Assembly: GCA_900545535.1 (NCBI GenBank) | Contig: UQZN01000006.1 | Coordinates: 57,181 to 121,180 of the forward strand | From: an uncultured Phascolarctobacterium sp. | GTDB taxonomy: Bacteria; Bacillota; Negativicutes; Acidaminococcales; Acidaminococcaceae | Length of the DNA: 64,000 nucleotides | Reading direction: 5' to 3' | Program-made: the position numbers and the translations under genes | Notes under the pieces: model-generated | Database searches by the model: none | What the model was told of the DNA's origin: nothing | Seen by the model: the letters and a program-made list of their open reading frames with translations, nothing else | In this document: positions 1 through 8,656 of the stretch, piece after piece | How the letters are laid out: each line of letters opens with the position of its first letter | Position numbering within the stretch: the first letter of the stretch is position 1

Positions 1-84
1 CGAAGTATACAGTTCTTTGATTTCGTTATCTTCCAAACCTGCAAAAAGTGAAGTTGCCTTGATAACTGTCAAAATATTTTGCAT
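1..84 (-). CDS. Crp/Fnr-like transcriptional regulator, N-terminal fragment (runs off window)
   Basis: Only the first 28 codons are inside the window. The ATG at 84 follows a strong GGAGG site (about 93-97). The peptide contains LFAGLEDNEIKEL, which resembles the start of the cyclic-nucleotide-binding domain in Crp/Fnr regulators. It is transcribed divergently from the five-gene acid-degradation operon starting at 247, so it may regulate that operon. The family call rests on a short stretch and the DNA-binding half is not visible. Confidence 0.55.
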   Translation of the reverse strand, partial: MQNILTVIKATSLFAGLEDNEIKELYTS

Positions 85-246
85 TTTCTTTGCCTCCGTT
101 GCAAATGACACCGCTTTACTGCTTTCATCATAATACAATAAAGAAAAAAGAGCAATGCTTTTACCAACACCGGTAATTTAAGTACACAGACATCAGAAAA
201 AACTATTTTAGCGTGGCAACAAGCCGCAGCGAAGGGGGAAAAGGGT
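85..246. promoter_or_regulatory. Divergent intergenic region between Crp-like gene and CoA-transferase operon
   Basis: This 162-bp AT-rich gap separates two divergent start codons, so it should carry both promoters and any operator. A GGGGGAAAAGG ribosome site precedes the ATG at 247. I could not pick out a convincing -35/-10 pair or a clear palindromic Crp site by eye. Confidence 0.35.
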
Positions 247-1446
247 ATGGAAACAAGGAAAGGTCTTTTGGAAGGTGTAACAGTTTTAGATTTATCAAGA
301 GTTTTAGCAGGACCCTATTGCGGGATGATGCTGGCTGATATGGGCGCTACCGTCATCAAAGTGGAAATACCCGGTAAAGGTGACGACTCACGCGGTAATT
401 TTCCGCTGATCAACGGCGAAAGCGCGTATTACATGAATCTGAACCGTAATAAGCTGGGCATCACCCTGGATCTGAAATCAGAGCGGGGCAAGGAAATCTT
501 TCGTAAACTGGTAGCCAACACGGATATCCTGATCGAAAATTATCGTCCCGGCGTCATGGATAAACTCGGTCTGGGTTACGAAGAATTGCAAAAAATCAAT
601 CCCGGCCTGATCTACGGCTGCATTTCCGGTTTCGGACATTACGGGCCTTACAGTAAGCGGGCCGGTTATGATATTATCGGTCAGGCTATGAGCGGCCTGA
701 TGAGCACTACCGGCTGGCCCGGCGGCGAACCGACCCGTACCGGCACGGCTATTGCCGACGTTATGGCGGGACTTTCCTGCTGCGTCGGTATCCTGGCTGC
801 CTACATCAACAAGCTCAAAACAGGCGAAGGCGAAAAGGTAGATGTGGCATTGGTAGACTCCATGGTTTCTTCACTGGAGATCATCAATATTATTTATCTT
901 TGTACCGGTCAGATCCCTCAGCGTATCGGCAACCGTTATGAAGCCATTTACCCTTACGATTCCTTTAAAGCAGCCGACGGCAGTTTGGTCATCGGCGCTG
1001 GTAACGACAAGCTGTTCGGGCTTCTCTGCCAGCTGATGCATAAACCGGAACTGTTGGAAGACCCACGCTTTCGCTGCAACAATGACCGTGTTTTGAACAA
1101 TGCCGCTCTCAAGCCCTACATCGAAGCCTGGCTGGCAGACAAAACCATCGACGCAACCGTTGATGAGCTTTTAGCAGCAGGCATACCGGCCGCACCGATC
1201 AACACCATCGACAGAGTAGCCCAGGACCCGCATATTGCCGGCGCCCGGGAAATGTTTGTCGAGATTGACCATCCTAAAGCTGGCAAACTGAAAATGACCG
1301 GCAACCAGATCAAACTTTCTCACCATAAAATCACTGCCTTTACCCCGGCACCCCTGTTATCCCAGGATACCGAGTTCGTTTTACAGGATCTGCTGGGTAT
1401 GACAGAAGCCGAGATCGCGCAGCTGGCTGCCGACAAAGTTTTTTGA
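247..1446 (+). CDS. CaiB/BaiF family (class III) CoA-transferase
   Basis: The 399-residue protein is a full-length class III (formyl-CoA transferase type) CoA-transferase. The N-terminal VLDLSRVLAGPYCGMMLADMG block binds CoA in this family, and the catalytic aspartate is predicted to be D171 in AIADVMAG. It is the first gene of an operon with an aconitase-family hydratase, an HMG-CoA-lyase-like enzyme and a PrpF-like isomerase. The likely job is to move CoA from a donor such as acetyl- or succinyl-CoA to the hydroxy-acid made by the hydratase, so that the lyase can cleave it. The class III succinyl-CoA:(R)-citramalate CoA-transferase of Chloroflexus is a family precedent. The true substrate is not readable from sequence. 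Confidence 0.9.
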   Translation: METRKGLLEGVTVLDLSRVLAGPYCGMMLADMGATVIKVEIPGKGDDSRGNFPLINGESAYYMNLNRNKLGITLDLKSERGKEIFRKLVANTDILIENYRPGVMDKLGLGYEELQKINPGLIYGCISGFGHYGPYSKRAGYDIIGQAMSGLMSTTGWPGGEPTRTGTAIADVMAGLSCCVGILAAYINKLKTGEGEKVDVALVDSMVSSLEIINIIYLCTGQIPQRIGNRYEAIYPYDSFKAADGSLVIGAGNDKLFGLLCQLMHKPELLEDPRFRCNNDRVLNNAALKPYIEAWLADKTIDATVDELLAAGIPAAPINTIDRVAQDPHIAGAREMFVEIDHPKAGKLKMTGNQIKLSHHKITAFTPAPLLSQDTEFVLQDLLGMTEAEIAQLAADKVF

Positions 1447-1491
1447 CCCCAGCCACTACGCTTGTATGGAAATACAAAGGAGCTGAAAAAT

Positions 1492-2769
1492 ATGGGTATG
1501 ACGATGAGTGAAAAAATCCTGGCCCATGGTGCCGGGCTTGACTCTGTTGCCGCCGGCGAAATAGTCTGGGTCAGGGTCGACGGAGCTATGCTGGACGATA
1601 TCCTCGGCCCCAGGATCGAAATTGCTGAAAAGCTGGACCTGCTGGGTGCCAGGATCTGGGATCCTGATAAAGTCACTGTTATTTCTGACCATTATACGCC
1701 GCCTGCCAATGCCAAACAGGCCGAGATCGTAAAATTCACCCGTGAATGGTCGGCAGAAAATAAAATCAAACATTATTATGAATTTTCCGGCCCCTGCCAC
1801 CAGCTAATGGTAGAAAATGGCCGCGTAGCCCCGGGACAGATCATTGTCGGCACGGATTCCCATACCTGCACCTACGGCGCTCTGGGCGCTTTTTCGACCG
1901 GTATCGGTTCTACGGAAATGCTGGGTGTTCTGACGACAGGCGAGATCTGGCTGAAAGTTCCACAAAGCATCAAAGTCTGCTGCGAAGGAGCATTACCACG
2001 GCTGGTCATGGCCAAAGACGTTATTTTAGCTGTTATCGGCCAGCTGGGCCATCAGGGCGCTACTTATCAGGCGCTGGAATTCTGCGGCAGTACCTTTGCC
2101 GCCATGCCCATCGATGAAAGACTCTGCGTTGCCAATATGGCGGTCGAAGCGGGCGCTAAAAACGGTATTTTCCCTTGTGACGCCACAACGCTGGCCTATC
2201 TGGAGCAGGTCCAGGCCCCACCCGGCACTCCTGTCAGCAGCGATGCCAACGCAGTTTACAGCAGGACTTTGAATATCGACGCTGCAGAACTGGAGCCGCT
2301 TTGCGCCTGTCCCCATGAAGTCGATAATGTAACGGCGATTAAAAATGCCGGCAATGTCCCAATCCAGCAGGCCTATATCGGTTCCTGCACCGGCGGGCGT
2401 TACCACGACCTGCAAGCGGCGGCAGCTTTACTGCGCGGCAAAAAAATAGCCGCGGGTATCCGCCTGCTGATCTCGCCTGCTTCCCGCACAGTATGGGAGC
2501 AGTGCGCACGGGATGGTATCCTCACTGCCTTATCTGAAGCAGGCGCTACTATCCTTGCTGCCAGCTGCGGCGCTTGTCTGGGGGTACATTCCGGCGCTAT
2601 AGGCGCCGGCGAGGTCTGCGTGTCATCAACTAACCGTAATTTCATCGGCAGGATGGGCAGTAAAGACGGATGGATCTATCTGGCTTCGCCGCTTTCGGTA
2701 GCAGCCAGCGCTGTTACCGGACGGTTGACCGATCCCCGGGAAGTATGGGAAGAAGGTGCTGCCTTATGA
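1492..2769 (+). CDS. Aconitase/isopropylmalate dehydratase family hydratase, large subunit
   Basis: The 425-residue protein has the [4Fe-4S] aconitase-family large-subunit motifs: GTDSHTCTYGALGAF near residue 118, GSCTGGR, and SCGACLG supplying the last two cluster cysteines. Length and motifs match LeuC/HacA/DmdA-type subunits rather than full aconitases. I chose the ATG at 1492 because AAAGGAG lies 9 bp upstream; a TTG at 1462 in the same frame lacks a site. The stop overlaps the start of the small subunit (ATGA). Absence of leuA/leuB nearby and presence of a CoA-transferase and lyase argue for hydration of citraconate, dimethylmaleate or cis-aconitate rather than leucine synthesis. Substrate assignment is inference. 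Confidence 0.9.
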   Translation: MGMTMSEKILAHGAGLDSVAAGEIVWVRVDGAMLDDILGPRIEIAEKLDLLGARIWDPDKVTVISDHYTPPANAKQAEIVKFTREWSAENKIKHYYEFSGPCHQLMVENGRVAPGQIIVGTDSHTCTYGALGAFSTGIGSTEMLGVLTTGEIWLKVPQSIKVCCEGALPRLVMAKDVILAVIGQLGHQGATYQALEFCGSTFAAMPIDERLCVANMAVEAGAKNGIFPCDATTLAYLEQVQAPPGTPVSSDANAVYSRTLNIDAAELEPLCACPHEVDNVTAIKNAGNVPIQQAYIGSCTGGRYHDLQAAAALLRGKKIAAGIRLLISPASRTVWEQCARDGILTALSEAGATILAASCGACLGVHSGAIGAGEVCVSSTNRNFIGRMGSKDGWIYLASPLSVAASAVTGRLTDPREVWEEGAAL

Positions 2770-3293
2770 CAAAATTTCCGCAGGGCCGCGCCCTGAAATA
2801 CGGTGACAATATCAATACGGATATTATTTCGCCACCCGCCTACATGGAACTGCCTGTAACAGAGGCAGCGGCTTATGCTATGAGCCCAATTGATCCCGAT
2901 TTCGTCAAAAACTGCCGCCCCGACGCTATCTTCGTCGCCGAAAATAATCTGGGTTCCGGCTCCAGCCGTGAAACTGCTCCTCTGACTTTGAAACAGCTCG
3001 GTATCACAACAGTCATCGCTAAATCCTATGCGAGGATCTTTTACCGCAACTGTATCAATTTAGGTATTCTGGCCTTGGAATGTCAGGATACGGATAAAAT
3101 AGCGTATCACGACCTGCTGACCGTAGATTATCAGCGGGGACTGATCCGTAACGAAACCAAACAGGAAAGCTATCGCTGCGCTCCCATACCCGGGCATATC
3201 ATGGCGATCATCCACTGCGGCGGATTGTTCGGCTATCTGAAGCAAAAACTTGCCGCTGCGGCAACAGCTGAAAGAAGGGATCAAGATGAATAA
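2766..3293 (+). CDS. Aconitase/isopropylmalate dehydratase family hydratase, small subunit
   Basis: The 175-residue protein carries the swivelling-domain motifs YGDNINTDII near the start and GSGSSRETAP in the middle, as in LeuD/DmdB subunits. It starts with ATG at 2766, overlapping the large-subunit stop by 4 bp, which indicates translational coupling and a heterodimeric enzyme. A longer in-frame reading begins upstream inside the large subunit and is not used. The gene overlaps the following lyase gene by 8 bp. Confidence 0.9.
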   Translation: MTKFPQGRALKYGDNINTDIISPPAYMELPVTEAAAYAMSPIDPDFVKNCRPDAIFVAENNLGSGSSRETAPLTLKQLGITTVIAKSYARIFYRNCINLGILALECQDTDKIAYHDLLTVDYQRGLIRNETKQESYRCAPIPGHIMAIIHCGGLFGYLKQKLAAAATAERRDQDE

Positions 3294-4185
3294 AATAGAG
3301 CTTTATGAAGTCGGGCCGCGGGACGGATTCCAAAATATCACCCAGTGGATACCGACCGAACAGAAATGTAACTTTATCAAAGGACTGGCTGACGCCGGCT
3401 TACGGCATATCCAGGTAACAGCCTTTGTCAGCCCTGCTGCCGTACCGCAGATGCGGGACGCGGAAAAAGTTGCTGCCTACGCCCTCAGTGAATTTCCCCA
3501 GCTGGATATTATGGCTTTAGTTCCCAATCTGCACGGCGCGCGCGCTGCGCAAACATGTGGCCTGCGCCATATCTCCAATGTTATTTCTTTGAGTGAAAGC
3601 CACAATAAAGCCAATATCAACCGTACCCGTGCCGAATCAGTCGCCGAGCTGGCCAAAATCCGTTCAGCCCTACCGGAAATGCAGATTGGCGTCGATATCG
3701 CCACAGCCTTTGGCTGCCCCTTTGAGGGACAGCCAGATGAAGAAGCGCTGCCGCGCTTTGTGGAAGAACTTTATGAACTCGGTATCAGGGAATTCTGTCT
3801 CTGCGATACGATTGGCGTAGCCGACCCCAAGCAGATCAGAACGCAGTTGGGCCTCTTGCAGCCAGCCTTTAGCGACTGTACCTTTCTGGCACATATCCAC
3901 GATACCCGCGGTTTGGGCATTGTCTGCACCCTGGCGGCCATTGAAGCGGGTATCGACGGCGTCCAGACGACACTGGGCGGACTGGGCGGCTGCCCCTTTG
4001 CCCCCGGTGCGTCGGGGAACACAGCTACTGAAGACCTGGTCTATCTTTTAAACAGGATGTCTTATGACACCGGCGTCGATTTTACCAAACTGCTGGCATT
4101 GTCCCGTCAGGAACATGCTGTTGTTCCCGGAGTTTACAGCGGACATCACATCAATATCAAAAATACAAACAGCACTTGCTGTTAG
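3286..4185 (+). CDS. HMG-CoA lyase-like acyl-CoA lyase (candidate citramalyl-CoA or citryl-CoA lyase)
   Basis: The 299-residue TIM-barrel protein shows the HMGL-like signature: EVGPRDGFQN at the N terminus (catalytic Arg/Asp), the metal-binding AHIHDTRGLG segment, and the active-site loop GLGGCPFAPGASGN with its cysteine. HMG-CoA lyases split 3-hydroxy-3-methyl acyl-CoAs. Beside a CoA-transferase and a LeuCD-type hydratase the expected substrate is a shorter analogue such as citramalyl-CoA (to pyruvate and acetyl-CoA), dimethylmalyl-CoA or citryl-CoA. The ATG at 3286 has AGAAGGG upstream and overlaps the preceding gene by 8 bp. Leucine-degradation partners are absent from this window. Confidence 0.88.
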   Translation: MNKIELYEVGPRDGFQNITQWIPTEQKCNFIKGLADAGLRHIQVTAFVSPAAVPQMRDAEKVAAYALSEFPQLDIMALVPNLHGARAAQTCGLRHISNVISLSESHNKANINRTRAESVAELAKIRSALPEMQIGVDIATAFGCPFEGQPDEEALPRFVEELYELGIREFCLCDTIGVADPKQIRTQLGLLQPAFSDCTFLAHIHDTRGLGIVCTLAAIEAGIDGVQTTLGGLGGCPFAPGASGNTATEDLVYLLNRMSYDTGVDFTKLLALSRQEHAVVPGVYSGHHINIKNTNSTCC

Positions 4186-4206
4186 CAAGTGAAAGGAGCG
4201 ATAACT

Positions 4207-5367
4207 ATGCATAGCGAAATGGAAATGCTGCGCTGCGCTATTGTACGCGGCGGCACCAGCAAAGGTATTTTTATCATGGCCAATGAGCTGCCAGACGATC
4301 CGGTGCAGCGAGATAAAGTCCTGCTGGCTATTTTCGGCAGCCCCGATATCAGGCAGATTGATGGTCTGGGCGGCGCCGATATCCTTACCAGCAAGCTGGC
4401 CATCATTGCCCCCAGCAGCCGTACTGACGCCGATGTAGATTATACCTTTGGGCAGATCAGCATCACTGAAGCCTTTGTCGACTACGGCGGCAACTGCGGC
4501 AACATCTCTTCAGCTGTCGGCTGCTTCGCCATTGATATGGGACTGGTCAAGCCTGTAGAGCCGCTGACCAGGGTACGTATCCACATGACGAATACAAACA
4601 GGGTCCTGACCGCCGAAATACCTGTTAAAAACGGTAAAGCAGCGGTAGAGGGTGACTGCGCCATCGACGGGGTCCCCGGAACAGGCGCTAAGATCACACT
4701 GGACTGGTCGGACGCTGTTGGCGGCATTACGGGTTCCCTGCTGCCTACTGGCAGCGCCAAAGATACTGTCAGCGCCGGCGGCAAAGACTATACCGTTTCT
4801 GTCGTTGACGCCGGCAACATCGTCATCTTTATCAACGCCGGCGAATTCGGGCTCACCGGCACCGAAACTCCTGCTGCCATCGAAGCCGACAGCGCTCTGA
4901 TGCAGCTTATCGAAGAGATCCGCGGCAAAGTCTGCCAGCAGCTGGGACTGGTCAAAAACTGGCAGGACGCAGCCAGTCAGACTCCCTACCAGCCCTTCTT
5001 TGCCATGGTCAGCCCACCTTCAGACCACAGCTGCTTCAACGGCGTCAGGGTGCGCCAAGCTGATGTAGACATCGTTTCACGTTTGCTCTTTATGCTGCAT
5101 ATGCACAAAGCCTATCCTATTACAGGTACGGTAGCTACCGGCGCGGCAGCCCGGATACCCGGCACCGTCGTCAACGAGCTGCTTGCGGAAACAGCCCGGC
5201 AAAGTGTTTTACTGCGGATCGGCCACCCTTCCGGGGTGATCCCCGTCGAAGCGGCAGGCTCCGTGCAGAATGATCAGGTCACTATCGAACGTATCGGCGT
5301 TTACCGCACCGCCAGAATGATCATGGAAGGCCAGGTTTATGTGCGGAAAAGCATTTTTGGCAAGTAA
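4207..5367 (+). CDS. PrpF-family (DUF453) isomerase of unsaturated carboxylic acids
   Basis: The 386-residue protein has the PrpF-family hallmarks: RGGTSKG near the start and YGGNCGN with the conserved cysteine, within a two-domain diaminopimelate-epimerase-like fold. Characterised family members shift a double bond: 2-methylaconitate isomerase, 3-methylitaconate delta-isomerase and trans-aconitate delta-isomerase. In this operon it would feed the hydratase, for example itaconate to citraconate or trans- to cis-aconitate. AAAGGAG precedes the ATG at 4207, so that start is preferred over an in-frame GTG at 4189. It is the last gene before a strong terminator. Confidence 0.88.
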   Translation: MHSEMEMLRCAIVRGGTSKGIFIMANELPDDPVQRDKVLLAIFGSPDIRQIDGLGGADILTSKLAIIAPSSRTDADVDYTFGQISITEAFVDYGGNCGNISSAVGCFAIDMGLVKPVEPLTRVRIHMTNTNRVLTAEIPVKNGKAAVEGDCAIDGVPGTGAKITLDWSDAVGGITGSLLPTGSAKDTVSAGGKDYTVSVVDAGNIVIFINAGEFGLTGTETPAAIEADSALMQLIEEIRGKVCQQLGLVKNWQDAASQTPYQPFFAMVSPPSDHSCFNGVRVRQADVDIVSRLLFMLHMHKAYPITGTVATGAAARIPGTVVNELLAETARQSVLLRIGHPSGVIPVEAAGSVQNDQVTIERIGVYRTARMIMEGQVYVRKSIFGK

Positions 5368-5448
5368 TTTGAACAATCCATGTATGGTCAAAAATCCTGC
5401 TACCATACCACCGTTTTACATCACAAAGGATAATTCTCCCTCTTATAC

Positions 5449-5489
5449 AAAAAGTACGTTTCCGCCTGCAGGAGGAAACGTACTTTTTT
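5449..5489. terminator. Bidirectional intrinsic terminator between PrpF-like and SulP genes
   Basis: A 15-bp stem (AAAAAGTACGTTTCC with its complement) is flanked by A and T runs, so it can stop both the operon on the + strand and the SulP gene on the - strand. Confidence 0.85.
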
Positions 5490-5516
5490 ATCTGTTTATT
5501 TAAGTACCGCAAAGCT

Positions 5517-7142
5517 TTAATGACCGTGGCATAAAGCCCGCTCTACGCTCCAATACACGCAGTCCTGTCCTACCATGGCATAAATGCCGCCTCGGCGCAT
5601 CATTTCCATAGCGTCCTCCTGCACGCTGCACAAATAGATTTCCTTACCTTCTGCCTGCAGACGGGCAATCAGCTTACCAAACTCCTGTGTCCCCGAAATA
5701 TCCATGTCAGGAACGCCGCGCATGGAGAAATAAACATAGCTGTAATCCTGCGCTTTTTCTGCTATGCCTTCCAGCCGTTCCGTATTGGCAAAAACTATCG
5801 GACCGGTGATATAGCAGACCAGCCCGTTTTCGGGCAGCGACGAATTATGGTCATGCAGTCTGTTGGGATCGATCTCGTCATACGTGATCCGTAGATGCGA
5901 AAACCGCACAGTTTGCAGGATCAAGCCGATCATCACACCGACCACGATCGCCGTCGTTAAATCAAAAATAATCGTGCACAGCATCGTAATGATAAATTTA
6001 AAGATCGCTCCGGCAAATTTACCATCAACCATAAAGCTGATCGTCGCCCACTCGTTCATGCGCCAGGAAACGACCATCAACACACCGGCCAGGGCCGCTA
6101 AAGGTATTTTGGACATTACCGGCGCTAGAATAAACATCGCCGCCAGGATACCTAAAGCATGAAAAATGCCGGTCAGCCTTGTTTTTGCGCCCGACTTAAC
6201 AGCTACGCTGGTACGGGCGATCGCCGCCGTTGCCGGGATGCCGCCAAAGAAAGGCACGACCAGATTGCCGATGCCCTGCGCCACCAGCTCACGGTTACTG
6301 TCTAAAGGCGCACCCGTCATTCTGCCCGCGGTAGCGCCGCACAGCAGACTTTCGATCATCGCCAGCACGGCGATACTGGCGGCAGGTGCCAGCAGATTTG
6401 TCAAACGGTTAAAATCCAGCAAGCCAGCAAATTCCAGACGATCATCTAAAAACAAAGTCGTAGGTATCTCTCCCACTACAGCTACGTCAAAGCCATACAG
6501 CAAATTGCCCAGCGTCGCCAGAATGATCGCTAATAAGGAGGCTGGTATAGCTGTACTGAATAATTTTGGAAAAATCAGCATCGTCAGCACTACGAAACCA
6601 CCGATACCCGCCGCCTCCCAATTAGGCGTAAAGCCCAGCTGACTGTAGCTCAGCAGCTTTTCCAGCGTTGAAGCGCCCTGCGACTGCACACCGAAAAAAT
6701 TGTCGATCTGCCCCAGTGCGATGATCACGGCAATACCTGACGTAAAACCGGTAATGACCGGCATGGGAATAAAAGAAATCAGCTTGCCCAAATGCAGCAG
6801 CCCGGCCACGATCAAAATTATCCCCGCCAAAACAGTAGCGATAAAAACACCCTGCATATCATATTTAGCTACGATCGACATCAAAATGGCCGCCATCGCG
6901 CCGGTCGGGCCCGATATCTGATAATAAGCGCCGCCTAAGGCACTGATCAGCAGTCCGGCAACGATCGCCGTGATCAGGCCCGACGCTGCAGTAGCGCCGC
7001 TGCCGACACCAAACGCCAGTGCCAGAGGTATCGCCACAGCGGTCACCGTCAGGCCGGCCAGCAGATCGCTGACCAGGCTGCTTTTATCATAGCCTGTAAA
7101 TTCCTGTTTCAGATCTTTTGTAAACTTTTGCAACAACATCAT
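5517..7142 (-). CDS. SulP (SLC26) family anion transporter with STAS domain
   Basis: The 541-residue protein has 10-14 hydrophobic segments in the first ~410 residues, the SulP-type segment YYQISGPTGAMAAI, and a C-terminal cytoplasmic STAS domain from about 430. SulP proteins import sulfate, bicarbonate or dicarboxylates such as fumarate. Its convergent position next to a carboxylic-acid degradation operon makes an organic acid worth considering, but the ligand cannot be read from sequence. A near-consensus promoter lies upstream at 7206-7234. Confidence 0.9.
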   Translation of the reverse strand: MMLLQKFTKDLKQEFTGYDKSSLVSDLLAGLTVTAVAIPLALAFGVGSGATAASGLITAIVAGLLISALGGAYYQISGPTGAMAAILMSIVAKYDMQGVFIATVLAGIILIVAGLLHLGKLISFIPMPVITGFTSGIAVIIALGQIDNFFGVQSQGASTLEKLLSYSQLGFTPNWEAAGIGGFVVLTMLIFPKLFSTAIPASLLAIILATLGNLLYGFDVAVVGEIPTTLFLDDRLEFAGLLDFNRLTNLLAPAASIAVLAMIESLLCGATAGRMTGAPLDSNRELVAQGIGNLVVPFFGGIPATAAIARTSVAVKSGAKTRLTGIFHALGILAAMFILAPVMSKIPLAALAGVLMVVSWRMNEWATISFMVDGKFAGAIFKFIITMLCTIIFDLTTAIVVGVMIGLILQTVRFSHLRITYDEIDPNRLHDHNSSLPENGLVCYITGPIVFANTERLEGIAEKAQDYSYVYFSMRGVPDMDISGTQEFGKLIARLQAEGKEIYLCSVQEDAMEMMRRGGIYAMVGQDCVYWSVERALCHGH

Positions 7143-7205
7143 CTCATCATAACTCCCCTGATTTTACCTCTGCCCGCAGGCAAGCTTAAACTAAAAAACA
7201 ATGCC

Positions 7206-7234
7206 AGTATAATACATCTCTGCCAAGATGTAAA
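7206..7234 (-). promoter_or_regulatory. Sigma-70-type promoter of the SulP gene
   Basis: On the - strand TTTACA (7234-7229) and TATACT (7211-7206) are separated by 17 bp, about 65 bp upstream of the SulP start. Confidence 0.6.
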
Positions 7235-7299
7235 GTAGCAGCTGCCGTCTCCGTAATATTTTACAGAATAAAGTCAGTTGCTTCCACCGCCAAATACTT

Positions 7300-8517
7300 T
7301 TACAAGCCTTCGATCCGCACCTTAAAATGCAGCAAAAAGCACCAGCCGCCAATCGCCAGTATGGCGCAGACAGCAGTGATAATACCCAGACCGTCGATAA
7401 AATTGCCCCAGTTCAAAGCGCCCAGCAGCATTCCCAGACTGCCGAAAACAGTATTCACCGCGTTGATCAGCGAAGAAGCCGAACCAATATCAGTTTTCTG
7501 CTGATCTAATAAAATCGCCGTGCTGAACGGACGCGCCGCGCTCTCCATGACCGTCACCGGCAAAAATGCCGCCAGGAAGCACCAGGGCGAAAGGCTGCCT
7601 ACTGTCAGCAGAGCCACTGCCGCCACAGCAGTAAAAAGAAAACAGCCGTATGTGAACTGCCGCGGCGTCACAATCCCTATCAGTTTCATATATAAAAACG
7701 GTCCGATAACGGCAAAGAAAGAATTGGCAGCAAAAAAATAACTGTAGACCTGCTCACTGAGTGCAAAATACTGCACATAAACGTAAGACGATACGGCTAC
7801 ATAAGCCATATAAGGTGCCGCCAGCAGTGAAAATACTGTCAGAAAACCTGTGAAGCCCACATTCCGGCCAACTACGACCAGCCTGCCAAAAGTGCTCCAA
7901 AAGCTGCCTGCATACCGCCGGCTTACCGGCAGTGTTTCTTCAAAAAAACAGCTGGCCAGCAAATTCAGCGCTCCGGCAGCGATCAATACGCCAAAAGTAC
8001 CGCGCCAGCTGACGAATTGCAGTAAAAAGGCTCCGACAATAGGGGCCACCATCGGCGCGATGACAGCCATCGCCTGCACTAATGCCAGCACCCGGTTTTT
8101 AGTCGTGCCATAAAAAGCATCCTTGACTACCGCCATCGAGACAGCGACCATACTGCCGGCGCCCAGCGCCTGCATGATCCGGTAAGCGATCAGCGTCTGG
8201 ATACTGCCGGAAACGGCACACAGTCCACTGGCCAGCGTGTACAAAACTATTCCCAATAAGAGAATCTTCCTGCGGCCGTATTTATCGCTCAACGGACCAA
8301 ATAATAAGATCCCCACCGCAAAAAAGAAGAAAAAGCTGACCAGCGTCAGATTGACCAGTAAAGGCGACGCCGCAAATTCTACCCCCAGCGCCGGTAAGGC
8401 CGGCAGATACAGATCGATCGACAAAGGCACAAACATATTCATAACGGCTATCAGTATAATCAGTCCTTTATTGCCCAAATACCGCTGCCTGCCGCAGGAA
8501 ACATTTACTTCTGACAC
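7300..8517 (-). CDS. Bcr/CflA family MFS drug efflux transporter
   Basis: The 405-residue protein has 12 predicted membrane segments and the MFS motif A variant GPLSDKYGRRKIL in the second loop. The N-terminal SIDLYLPALP segment is typical of Bcr/CflA multidrug exporters. It starts at a GTG (8517) with GGGGG 8 bases upstream. A promoter at 8617-8645 and a hairpin followed by five U residues in the leader suggest transcription attenuation of this gene. Substrates are unknown. Confidence 0.88.
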   Translation of the reverse strand: MSEVNVSCGRQRYLGNKGLIILIAVMNMFVPLSIDLYLPALPALGVEFAASPLLVNLTLVSFFFFFAVGILLFGPLSDKYGRRKILLLGIVLYTLASGLCAVSGSIQTLIAYRIMQALGAGSMVAVSMAVVKDAFYGTTKNRVLALVQAMAVIAPMVAPIVGAFLLQFVSWRGTFGVLIAAGALNLLASCFFEETLPVSRRYAGSFWSTFGRLVVVGRNVGFTGFLTVFSLLAAPYMAYVAVSSYVYVQYFALSEQVYSYFFAANSFFAVIGPFLYMKLIGIVTPRQFTYGCFLFTAVAAVALLTVGSLSPWCFLAAFLPVTVMESAARPFSTAILLDQQKTDIGSASSLINAVNTVFGSLGMLLGALNWGNFIDGLGIITAVCAILAIGGWCFLLHFKVRIEGL

Positions 8518-8545
8518 TAAAACCAGCCCCCTTGCTCATTAACTG

Positions 8546-8579
8546 AAAAAGCCGGATAAGAGAATATCTCTTATCCGGC
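8546..8579 (-). terminator. Leader terminator/attenuator upstream of the Bcr/CflA gene
   Basis: A perfect stem GCCGGATAAGAG/CTCTTATCCGGC with a short loop is followed by TTTTT on the - strand. It lies between a good promoter (8617-8645) and the efflux gene start, so it sits in that gene's 5' leader, though it could also end transcription from the upstream alkyltransferase gene. Confidence 0.75.
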
Positions 8580-8616
8580 ACTGCTGCCCTCCGAGGTGTT
8601 ACCTGAAAACAAAATT

Positions 8617-8645
8617 ATTTTAGCATCTGTCTGCACGTTTGTCAA
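8617..8645 (-). promoter_or_regulatory. Sigma-70-type promoter upstream of efflux gene
   Basis: Consensus TTGACA (8645-8640) and TAAAAT (8622-8617) are spaced by exactly 17 bp on the - strand. Transcription would start near 8610, giving a leader of about 90 nt that contains the attenuator hairpin. Confidence 0.7.
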
Positions 8646-8656
8646 CTTTGCCCAAC

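Noticed and set aside
1492..3293. Leucine biosynthesis leuC/leuD
   Set aside because: Motifs cannot exclude isopropylmalate, but leuA and leuB are absent and the operon partners are degradation-type enzymes.
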